A stretch of 64,000 bases of DNA from the NCBI GenBank assembly GCA_029959195.1, contig CP114121.1, positions 1,612,001 to 1,676,000 of the forward strand, read 5' to 3'. Below are positions 37,209 to 47,842 of the stretch, piece by piece. This DNA is from Dictyophora rubrovolvata (lineage: Eukaryota; Basidiomycota; Agaricomycetes; Phallales; Phallaceae). The notes under the pieces were generated by a model, which saw nothing but the letters and a program-made list of their open reading frames with translations, was not told where the DNA came from and did not search any database. Position numbers and translations under genes: made by a program. Numbering within the stretch: the first letter of the stretch is position 1; each line of letters opens with the position of its first letter.

Positions 37209-39277
37209 AAGCCTTTGCTCCAGGAGATCGCGGTTTGATATGGCATTTGAAAGGAGTTGGGTGACTGTAATAGTGTAAATAAATAGTGCGGACAAGGAAA
37301 AACACCCAGACCTTATAAAACCGTCATCAAATTTGTATATGGGAGGCTGTCCGTCGACGGCTGAGATATTGAAAACTGATAAGATGGATGCAATAGCAAC
37401 AAAAAGCGTTCTCTCAGCCAGAAATCTACCAGGGCAGACTCTTCAAAGGAATTTTAACTAGCCCAGCTTATCGGCGGAAGAAATTCTTACCTTCTTCCGA
37501 AGCCGAATACGAGTTCCCTTGGGTCCAGTTGTGGGTGTGGGTCAAGGAATCTGGTTGGATCAAAAATCATCGGGTCGTGATACAGGTCAGGATCGTGGCA
37601 TATTCCCCTGTGAATTGTCATGGACATTTTATACCAAAAAATAAAGAAAAAATATACCATATGTTTGCCAACACGGTGGCGTTCCGGGGAATTTCATACC
37701 CTTGATAAAAATCTGTTGTATTCGCTCTTCGTGGAGCGCCTAGAGGCAATATGGACCCCCAGCGAAATACTTCTAGAATAATTGCATTGGTATATTTTAA
37801 CCTTTCTTGATCCGAAAATTGTGGTAGCCTGATTCCGACGTCTTCACCCAGTACGTTATCAAGCTCTCTCTGGGCCTCTTTCTGTACGTCAGGGAACATG
37901 GCCATTGCCAAAAAGAAGGTTGTAATGGCGGATACCGTCTGTTGCGTTGCAAGGATATTAAACGTATAAATCCAAAACTGACACGGGGTTACTTACGGTG
38001 TCTGAACCGGCTGAGTAAATGGAAGCTGCAGACCACATAATTATGTCCTCTTCGTCCTTGGTGAGGTTAGGGCACTTGTCCAAAAGCGTTTGAGAAAATG
38101 ATTGTGCATTCAGCTAGATATAATTTCAGATAACTATTTTCCTGCAAGTTACGAACAATAATTAAGAACCTTTTGGGCTTTTACAAGCTCCCAAGGCCGT
38201 ATGACCCAATCGTCCATTTCTCGTCGTGTCTCTTCAGCATACTGCTTAAAGTGACCACCGGGAAACCAGCGAGGTATATAGCGGACTGTCACAGATATAC
38301 TTATGAAAAATAAAGCTGCAACATCGATAGGAACGTACATATGGGGAATAGATCAACGGCCCATGTACCAGGCTGAGCATCGCGCGACAATTTTTGCATT
38401 ATGTGACCGGCCTGGAGCATGTGGTAGTCATCTTTAATTGCTACTCTATAACCATCTGTACACAATCAGTACTTACGGCAAAGACAATTCAGTAGGTATA
38501 GTACTTACAGGACACGAGCATAATAATATCCACCGTTAACCTGGTGAAGTAGTTATTAGTTTTGCGTGTTTACTAATACTAGTCAATACAAGGGAGCACA
38601 CCATCTATTATGAGAAACGAAAGCGTCTGGATCATTGAGTAGTTTGTTCAAGTATGTCGGGATTTCTTTCTCCATAATCTCTTCGTAGCGTCTACAACTT
38701 TTAGATCCAATCTCAGAATTCAAAACTTTACGAAGTTCACGCAATCGAAGGCTGTGACCGTCAGGAGCTATCGCAGGGAATCTATCAAATCCACATCTAT
38801 ACATAATTTGTTTGGTGGTTTATTTTTCCGGCTGAGAATGAACAACGTACAGTTCTCCGACCATGGTGAAGTATGGTCTGTGAGCATATAAAGCACCCCG
38901 TTTCTCAAAGAATTCACAGACAGTAGCCCAGTCATTCAGAATAATCAGATGTTTTCCAAATGCAGACAGATGGACAATTGAACCTTAAACCACTTTAGCA
39001 GCTTCATTTAAATACTACTTAAAAATGACCTGCCATATTTCTAGGGCTGTAATGAGGGGCTGTATTGGCATTATATTTCGGCTAGGACACTTACCTGTTT
39101 CCATGATTGAATACGGGTAGCCATATCAGCCACAGCGGGAAAGTCATATATATTACCGACGAGTGGATACGGTTTCGGGCCGGGAAGGTTCCTAACTTTC
39201 GAGGACTTCCGACTCGCAAGTTTCAGAAGGACTATTATGAATAGACCTATGATTAACTGAGTGAAGGGGGAAGACAT
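37174..39277 (-). CDS. Cytochrome P450 monooxygenase
   Basis: Microsomal haem-thiolate monooxygenase. The start at 39277 gives [20 protein letters not shown], an N-terminal membrane anchor, followed by the proline hinge [19 protein letters not shown]. The I-helix shows a SAGSDT oxygen-binding motif. The K-helix ExxR is in ILEVFRWGS and the PERF-like region in [17 protein letters not shown]. The haem-binding loop is assembled across an intron as [17 protein letters not shown], with the axial Cys present. The protein ends [14 protein letters not shown] at 37174. Sequence style resembles the multi-gene basidiomycete P450s annotated as O-methylsterigmatocystin oxidoreductase-like. About ten introns; total near 510 residues. 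Its position next to the cyclase and GMC oxidase suggests tailoring of a terpenoid product (inference). Confidence 0.88.
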
Positions 39278-40443
39278 GTGAGACAAGATGAGACGTGGTG
39301 AAACGACAATATGCTCATAAAAATTCCCTTATTACGATATGCGCATAAAAGCTCACCCATTACAGCTAGGCAGAAATTTAACTCCAAGAACCAATCGAAT
39401 TCGTAGGCATACAATAGGTCGACAATGTTTTGGGGTCCTTCTCCAAAAAACGCAATCGATTGATGGCCAAAATTCCGATACTCTGTGGAGAACCAGGCAT
39501 TGAGTGATGCATGATGGCGGTGGTATGGCGGTGGTATGGCGGTGACTCGACTCGCACTACCTATGTTAACCACAGCGGCCACGCTCATTTACCGAGTGGG
39601 AACATCATACTCATAGATTCCCGTATTGACATGAGAGGATCTAGCGTTTTGTGTCGATTGAGGTATATCGTGGATTAAATTAATATGCTCTCCAATCGGG
39701 TAGCCGCCCTCATTATGCACGGCGCCATATGGTGCCCATTGCTTTGATGCTGGCGGTCCTTGTGAGTTTTCCTAATATAAATCAACTACTTACGGCATAA
39801 TACAAAGTAAGCGAAATTTCCCCGACTTACTTTTCAGAACACAGATACATACCTGGATCAAGTCGAAATTAAATGATGTATCGATTGAGCCTTTTTGAGC
39901 GCACGGCTGTAGTAGGTCTACTCCGCATTTAAATTAATATCAAATGATTCGAAAAAAAGCAGTGATATTACGGCAAGAGAGCGCCACGTTAATATTGAAT
40001 TTGTTAATTAGAGAGCTTGACTCCACGGCGTCGGCTCATCTCCGCCGCGAGCTAATACTCCCCAACCACGGATCGTGTACCCCTTGGCCATTTGCAACCG
40101 GTGCAAGGGTGATGAAGGTGGATCAGGTTGTTCATGCCAAAGTGTTTCCCATTGTCAGTTTTCAAAGCCCTCGTGAGGCCTCCCGACGATACACGGAACA
40201 TCGATCAAATTATTTCACTATCCAATAATTTAACAACACATTTCGTGCGGAAAAACCTGGTTTTGATGATGTGTTATCAATACTAGCGTTGGTAAGGGAA
40301 TAAACGAGTGTTGGTAGCATGCTTCAAGTTCATTGAGTAATATTAGATTAACAAAAATGCACTAGTGCGGTCACCCTCACAATTGTTCATGAGTGTGAAA
40401 TTTATTACTATAAATAGGTTGTTGGCATTTTTCACTAAACCCT
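39278..40443. other. Intergenic, P450 upstream region
   Basis: About 1.17 kb between the P450 start and the GMC oxidoreductase stop. A minus-strand frame of 111 codons starts with ATG at 39588 and ends at 39253, overlapping the P450 start. I do not recognise it; it could be an upstream ORF or chance. A short GGTATGGCGGT-type tandem repeat sits at about 39517-39544. Confidence 0.45.
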
Positions 40444-43443
40444 TTACAAGGAAGCAATAATCATATCAGCCGCCTAGAAAAATCGGTTAAGGGTAAGCCG
40501 AAGGATAGTTGAAATGGCTCACCTTCTCAGCAACGGCGTAGACGAGGGTTTGAATATGAGTGGCCACGTGCATTGGGAAAATGCTTGTGCATACTTTATC
40601 AGTGAGAGAGAAAAAGATGTCGAAAACTACGAGTCTCACCTGGCGTCGATAATTCGCAAGTTCTGTGTTCCATAAACAAAAAGATCCTCTCCTACAACGC
40701 CTGGAAAAGAAAGGCATCAATTTTTATTATACCCGTCATCTTTGGTGAGTGGATAGTAGATACCTCCGAGTTCCTCAGAAGCAAGGGCGGCGGTACCTGA
40801 GATGTGGTAGTGATCAGCCAACGATCCTTATGTAGCGTTAGGATAGGAACAACTAACCAAGTGCGTTAAATTCCGGCTATGATGAAACTTGAATAAATAT
40901 GCTACAAGTGTGGGATAGTTTCAACGTACTGCCAAATTTGTATCTATGTAGTCATTGAGGGCTTGACCGCCTGTAATATTCGGCGAGGGGTTCAACCGAC
41001 TCTCGATCAGGTTGCCCAAGGGTGGTGCTGCAGCAATTCTTGCAGAAAGCTGAACACTCAGAGATAGAATAGAGCGATCTATGAATTTTAGTTTGTATGG
41101 GCACGATATATGCCGTCAATTTAGAATAGCCCGGCTTACCGAATTCAAAGTCCATGAAGTTGGGGTCTATGTTAGGCGGATCAAGTGGTGAATTGGACCC
41201 AATGTGCTAAATTCGCAATTATTTAGCCAGAATTCTGTGTCTCTGACATTTTTTTTTTAAAAAAAAAAACACTAACAACGGATCCTCGACTAAAAAGATG
41301 CTGGTAGACAGCGCATAATTAGTATAACTCCTCATGTAGTGTGCTAAGCATCTCACCTGGCCGAACCCAATAAGCGAAACATAATTCCTTCCAGGCACGA
41401 GAGGATTTGGTAGACCAGGAATCCCCCCTAGTAAAACCTATGTTCAATGTCTCCGACAACACGCGAAAGGGAAGTACATACCGCCAAATGGAGCTATCTC
41501 AATTTGGCCTATTTCCCCCTCTTTCAGCATCGCAATCTGCATGTTTGCTTGCAATCGGTGTAAAGTCGATAATGTTCGTTCATTCAGCTCTTTTGTGGTT
41601 TCATTAATGAGACTTGCAATTTCTGCTGGAGAAAAAAAGCTTTGCAGGGGGTGATACGAATATGTGGGAACAAGAGTCAACAGTCCGGTATGATTTTCAA
41701 GACTGTGGAATAGGTCAGTAGGCTCCTATGATATAAAAGGCTATACATTGTCCTACTAAAGAAGTTGTTGTTCCATTGCGAAGCTTGCATTATTGGTTAA
41801 ATCGTCTAAGACTGAGCTGAAGTCTCAAGTTTCAAGTATTAACGGGAAAACCTCACCTAGAGTGATGGGCGAGGGCTCTTTCAAGAGATACGTGGTCGAA
41901 ACGGAGTTATGATCCTAGGTCGTGTCAGATTTGAGACACGAGGAGGAGGTGTTGAAAATTTACCTGGAGATTTTCTCCGACAGTTGGGATATCTAGAAGC
42001 GTAGGAATCCCCAAACTTTTTAAGAGAGAACTATTTCCTATGCCCGATAATTCTAAGAGTTGTGGCGTTTGAATTGCTCCTATACAGATATTTTTATTTC
42101 GGGGATCCACGGACATGATGAAGAAAAATTACCCGCTGTTAGTAGAACCTCACGAGCAGCAGTTGCGGTATATGTGACATTTCCCTGAATATACTCAAGT
42201 CCAGTTGCAGTAAGTGGTGTAGAATTACTCGAAAAGAGGATTTTAGAAATCTGATAATTGTCATCTGTTTTTGATTTTATCGACGGTTCAGGTGTACTAG
42301 TACTCACCCTTGCGCCAGTTAGTACCAAGAGGTTCTCCCGTCCTTGATTCGGAATAAAGTATGCTGTCGCAGCGTATGAACGATTTCCCGTGGCAATATC
42401 CACCGAATGTTGTGAATTAAAGACACCAATGTTATTTCCACCTTCCTGAACCCACACCTCGTGAATCTCTTTATCAATAGAAAGTGGTACAGACTTACAG
42501 GAACTTGGTTTAAAACAGCCCCGATGTTGAGAAAACTCTGTACGGTCGGCGTCTGAACCCCTGTAAATGTCGGGTCGTAGCTGACTTGAATGGGACCTTT
42601 CCGGCCGTTTACTGAAGAATCAACACCAGAAGGTTGCGTGGAGCCGGGAAATGCTGCGCTGCTCCCGATGCTGACATTTTCCGATTTAATCATGTAAGGG
42701 AGAAGACCATCCCAGTTCCAGCCACCTTGTACTCCGAAGTTTGACCAATTGTCGAGGTCGTCCTTCCGAGGCCGAACCCAGGCCATGGCATTCAGTCCAC
42801 TGGAGCCTCCAATCATTTTTCCCCTATAAAAATGTGCTCAAATATCTTGGTTTATTTTTTAAAAAAATTACCGTGGATAAGAGACTATACGGTTTCCTAT
42901 ATTGTCTTGGGGAATAGTATTAAAGCCCCATGAAAGAGTTGGATTGGTGAAAGATTCTCCAGATAAACCTAAATAATAATGATCAGTATGGTTCTATAAC
43001 GAGATCACCGTACGTATTACCAGGGGTGTCTACAAGGGGATTCTGCCCAGGGATGATAAGCTCTCCTGCTTCAATTACACCAATCTGGAGCGAAGTTCCT
43101 TCAGACAGTCTATCCAGGCACGTTTAGACAAAGATACTAAAGAAGTCGAATGGCATGACATACCGCGCCGCTAAAGTGATGCCAGCAGTTCCTCCTCCTG
43201 AGGTATGTAAGAACACAATGATAATCGATTTCAGCACATTTTATATACCTGCAATAAGAATATCGAATTTTTGTTTTGAAAATATCGAGGCGTCAGAGGT
43301 GATGCCTAGACATTCTTATTAGTGATACCTTTTTGCTTTTACTTGATAATGAACGTACCATGCGGAGAGCCCGTCGCAGCGACCGTCTTCAGCAGGCACA
43401 ACGCCGCTGAAATAATACTGGGATGGGACAGCTTGGAAAACAT
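40444..43443 (-). CDS. GMC-family FAD oxidoreductase (aryl-alcohol oxidase-like)
   Basis: Flavin-dependent alcohol oxidase or dehydrogenase of the glucose-methanol-choline family. The start at 43443 gives [20 protein letters not shown], then VAATGSP, a likely secretion signal. The FAD-binding motif is joined across an intron: FDILIA + [13 protein letters not shown]. The second GMC signature is [21 protein letters not shown] third is [20 protein letters not shown]. The catalytic His block reads [20 protein letters not shown], and the end shows [20 protein letters not shown], then AADMIIASL at 40444. In the family the first His of the HYHISGTA block is the base; here it is present. Roughly 600 residues with many introns. 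It may act on a secreted product or on lignin-derived alcohols outside the cluster pathway. Confidence 0.87.
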
Positions 43444-43916
43444 TCAGTGATTGGTAGGAATATCAGAAACTTTCTAGCCTGAGAGTCAGGGCAATGAAAT
43501 AACATCTTTATTATCAAGAATAGTGCCATAAATAAAGGAAGAAGTTTCAGGGTCAATGAGCGGAAGCACTGCAATCATCTGGCGAGTCGCTTCCCGGGTT
43601 CAAAGATCTGAGCCGGGAGCGCACTTGCCCAGACTCACGGAACCTCACCGGAAGCGCCCATCATGTGTACCCATCACAACTCAATCCGATGGATAATATC
43701 ACTGCATCACTGTTTCATGAAGAACGAAGATTAGTTTGATAGGCCTGTATGAACCCCGGTCACCGCTTTGTCGATTATTCTCAGCCACTCTACTAGCTAA
43801 GGAATTGGCCACGACAAGTCTGAGATGCCTTAAATACACCAAGCTCATCTTTATCAGCTACCTTTCACCTTTCACCTAGTCTACTCAACGCCTAGTATCT
43901 CTCATCGACCTCATTA
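43444..43916. promoter_or_regulatory. Divergent promoter region, GMC / DUF6534
   Basis: 473 bp between divergent starts. A direct CTTTCACCTTTCACC repeat lies just upstream of the DUF6534 leader (about 43861-43877). No gene was recognised. Confidence 0.45.
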
Positions 43917-45507
43917 TGGATTCTGCCAGCGACCAGCCTGTACTCCTGCCGATGAGCTTCGCATCCATGTATGTATAGCCGTGGTATGGTCAACTCAACC
44001 CAGGTCGCACCATAGACTAATTTTTCGAATCTAGAACAGGTCCGATGGTATGTGCATGTCCGCCATTCTTGCCATGAAGACGCATCTTATTTGCGACTTA
44101 TATCAAGTTACTAGGCCATCTTCTAAACTACGGTACGCGGTTGACGTGCTTTCATGGCTCAGCTATAATCTAGATTACCATAGCTTTGATGGGCGTTCTT
44201 GCCGTCCAAGTATACATCTATGCACTTTCGTTTCCGCGGGATTTTTGGCCAATCAAAGTGATAGGTATGCACCCCAGTAACTTTCACACTGTACACCTTC
44301 GATTTGTTGCTGACAATCCTGCGTACAGTGTATCTGGTTCTCTTTACTGATATATTACAAACTTGCTTTGCAAGCCATTACGCATGGTAGGCCTCGAAAT
44401 CATGGCTGTTAGCAACTACTCACAGTCCCGCAGGTATGTGATGGCTGCTGGGTGGGGTGATCCACGAGTCCTTAACTTCACCCCATGGAGTCTTGCAACA
44501 ATCCCGCCTTTGGCTGGTTTCAGTAAGTCTAGGCTCCGTAGTTCCACCTGGCATAAATCTTACCGAAATAGTTGCTTTGATCGTGCAATCATTTTTCTGC
44601 TGGCGCATCTGGACGCTGGCGCAGAAAAGCCGAATATACCTCCCGCTTGTCGGACTTATATCTACGGTAAGTCTCTGAAGATTTCCGTCATGACGAACTA
44701 CATTGGTGTTTACCTTCTCTCGATTAGCTTTCCATTGGTTCATGCTGTGTCGCGTTTTATACCGGTATTTTGGTGTGTCATTACGGTCGATTTTAAACGT
44801 CATCATACATACTTAATAAGATAATAACTAGTCTGGAACCTTGAGAAATGTGGCTGAAGCGGATCTACTCGATAAGCCGGTAATTGTAGGTCACTCTTCC
44901 ATTCTCGCTGTTTTCTATTTCTTGATTTATATGACAGGGCTGGCTATCTACGAGTGTGGCATGTGACCTCCTAATAACCATAACACTCGTTCTGCAGGTA
45001 GGTATTAGCTGTATTCAATGGATATAATCTCAGAATAGGTTCAGCTTTCTGCGAGGAGAAATAAGGGGTTTGGAAGTTTGGACGATGTCATTCATCGAGC
45101 TATTCGAATGTCGATCGAGACCGGAGCGATTACCACTATATCCGTAATTGTGGAATTGATTCTTTATTTGCAATCAAGCCTTACTAGTTGGTATTTTCTT
45201 CTGTGAGTCTAATTCATGTGGGAAATTCGACCCTCATTGACAATATTTCAGTGGAATGATTATAGGGAAGCTGTATTCCAACTCTCTGATGGCCAACCTA
45301 AATTCACGATCTTCTCTATTCAAAACAAAAAAAGCTGATGAAGAATCGGGTGTCCATGTTTGGAAAAAGACAGAGCCTTTGGACATCAGAGTCACCACGT
45401 CTACTACCACTGCTGATCCCTCCGGTGACCTCCTGGCAACGAAGGACGGTATTGAACTGGCCAGTTTACATGATAGGACACGCTCATCAAACGAGAGTGC
45501 CTGTTAA
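43917..45507 (+). CDS. DUF6534 multipass membrane protein
   Basis: A member of a large mushroom-specific family of predicted seven-helix membrane proteins with no known function. The start at 43917 gives MDSASDQPVLLPMSFASI, then TGPM. Exons joined across short introns give GHLLNYGLMGVLAVQVYIYA and the family signature QSFFCWRIWTLAQKSRIYLP, then LVGLISTVSL. The DUF6534 C-terminal hallmark GKLYSNSLMANLNSRSSLF is clear and is followed by a cytosolic Ser/Thr-rich tail ending SSNESAC at 45507. Seven or eight introns are needed and the middle ones are approximate. It borders the biosynthetic genes and could be a cluster member or only a neighbour. DUF6534 genes are very numerous in Agaricomycetes, so the neighbourhood is weak evidence. 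Confidence 0.8.
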
Positions 45508-46479
45508 TCTCAAATATATCTATATACCGAGGTTTTGGAATGATGCTGTAACGATTATTATTTCTATCTTGGAGTTCAAAATATAGTGTACACGTATGAC
45601 AGTCTTTTCCCATATTTAATGCTTACAAACATTCGAGAGACTGCACGTATATTTTCACCTTTGATATCTATAGAAATTAGTTATGAAACTCATGGAAAAC
45701 CTGGGCGTCACTACGGTACCTTTCCTGTGTCCAGCGTCAGCACTTACTTGCTATACCGTTACCGTGCTGCCACCAAACAAGCGCGAAATGAATCAGCTCT
45801 AGAAATATAAACATTTCAGATTATTGCGACACCATAAACATAAAGACAAGCTGAGGAGAGATGATTACATCCGTGTATCAGGAAAGCTGACAAAGGCGGT
45901 TTGTTCCACTGTAGAAAGCCAGTCGAGACTAGAGTGTATGGGTAGTACCTTGAAATGGAAGCAAAAGGACTCCTGGTGATTCCCGGTGCGGTGTCTTCGC
46001 TTTTCCTTTACAGTAAATGTATAGGACTGGAAGCCTCCGCTAGATATTGTAGAATCTGGAAACTCGCGTTATTTCTAGGGAGGGAGGGAGGGACAGATGA
46101 GACCACTGGATGAAGCTGAAACGGGAGGTGGTGGCACGACACAAATTATTCAATGTGGTATACTTGCTGTGAGGAGGGCCAGTTATTGAACAAGATAATA
46201 AGAAAGATTGAGTGCTGCCACCGATAAATGGGCCTGAATCCGCTTGACATGTGCAGCTAGGAAAGGTGTGGTGACTAGCAGTTGGGCAATGCATTCACCA
46301 TACGTTCGCCATTGAGGAAGTCTCGGTAAAGTACTTAATAATTTCGAGTGGAGAGTAAATGTAGATCGGAAGCAAGACACGGACAAAAGGAGTCGGCCCC
46401 TTCGCTGCCCGCCGAGGTCTTGAATCCCGACCGTGACTTCTCTATCATTGAAGGAGATGCCGCTACAAATTACCGCTGT
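45508..46479. other. Gene-poor stretch
   Basis: No gene recognised between the DUF6534 stop and repeat copy B. Frames are short and contain nothing I recognise. A GGGA-rich run occurs at about 46079-46093. Confidence 0.4.
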
Positions 46480-47201
46480 TTTCTTTTGCATTACGGAAAC
46501 ACGCGCTCGGCGAGCCAGAATGTGCTATGGCATATGTACGAATTCGAAAGGCGTTGAAAGTTTCGAAGTAAAGTAATAAACGGGTGGAAACGTGTTCCTT
46601 CGAAGAGGCTTTTTTTCGGACTTGTCACTTTAGGGTTCAGAATTTGACCGTCAGTTGACTCTTGTTTTGTTTCGCACGCCTTTGCAATGCTTGAAGCTTG
46701 ACTCAAGCGTCTTACTCTCGTAACCGTCAGCGTCGACGTTGAGTAGCGTCCTCCGCAGCGGAGGGCCTGAAGGTGCACATTCGTCATCAGCGAATATCAT
46801 TACATGTTCTTCGACTTCGGATTCGATTCCTGAAATAGCAATTGGGCAAAGCGTTGCACCTCTTTCCACTCTCTCTCGGACTCCGGTGAATCCAAGTTGA
46901 TGCTCCAACGACTCTTGAACTCGTGTTGCTCGGGGAAGAGCAAGCTATTATGAATACATCCGGGCCCAAGCTCAGGTTGTACTAATGTATGGATGACGCG
47001 ATCGTTTATTTGACAGATCTCTTTTTCACACAGGTCAATATAATAATCACGGCACCACTGTTCCTTATCAGCAGTGGTGTGCCAGTGAGACAGTTCGCCT
47101 CACTCTCTCACCACAACACAGCCAATCCCATCTTATCGCTACATGGCGGACCACGATCTTTGTTTAGAAGCTAATGGCCTTTTCCACACCATCATCATCA
47201 T

Positions 47202-47233
<32 letters not shown>

Positions 47234-47842
47234 TCTTTTTCAAACTCATTTCATAGAGCATCCTGCAACGTGTCCAATCCAGAGCTTCTCCTGCATTCAT
47301 CGGAGCGAATCCTGTGGTACAGTTGCTATCTGGAAAGGATTGCCCACAGGTACATGTCTTAGCCTTTCGCTTTCTTTTCTGATTATTAATATTTATTTTG
47401 GTTTAGTTCCCCCATCAGTATGTCTTGAGTCTTATCTCTCAGTCTCACATCCGTTCAACTGCGAAATTTTCTCCCAGGCACTTCATTCTTTACCTTCAAT
47501 ACGGAGATCTCCCTTGGCTGTTCCTGTTATCTAAATGAGAATAGGGGACGGAAGCCTATAGAGCCATGGCGTCTCTTTTTTTTTTACAATGCTCGTGTGC
47601 TGCCAACACCTATCCCTAGTCTGCAACGCTTATTTTGAAATCGTCCTTGGTCAAAGTCTCAATCAACCGACGTTTATACCTAGGTATCTGCGCACTCGAT
47701 TTTGCACCTTTTAGAAAAAATCACTTTGGATTCGGGCTTCTTCTGGTATGACATAGTCTATATCTATTGCCCTGCTAGTCTTCTTTTGGAAGGCCTGCAT
47801 GCGTTCCCGAAGCTCACTAGACTCAAGATAGGTAAGATGGTC
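46480..47842. repeat. Dispersed repeat, copy B
   Basis: Diverged copy of the element at 31,500-32,312, same orientation. It is longer because of about 350 bp present only here (about 47,345-47,695) and an expanded CAT microsatellite. On the plus strand, 47,702-47,840 reads LLEKITLDSGFFW and LLEGLHAFPKLTRLKIGKM, which resembles the leucine-rich text of fungal F-box proteins. On the minus strand the block GFTGVRERVERGATLCPIAI is shared with copy A. I treat it as a relic of a duplicated gene with uncertain coding strand. Confidence 0.72.
47188..47232. repeat. (CAT)n microsatellite
   Basis: About 14 CAT/ATC triplets with one interruption. It sits inside repeat copy B at the place where copy A has only ACCATTATAC. 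It is a young expansion within the older repeat. Confidence 0.9.

Noticed and set aside
39944-40228. Plus-strand ORF of 94 codons between P450 and GMC genes
   Set aside because: No recognisable domain; lies in an intergenic stretch.
46651-46908. Minus-strand ORF inside repeat copy B taken as a live gene
   Set aside because: It shares text with copy A but neither copy keeps a complete frame; better described as a relic repeat.
47174-47362. ORF with a poly-His run
   Set aside because: It is the translation of the CAT microsatellite in repeat copy B, not a metal-binding protein.
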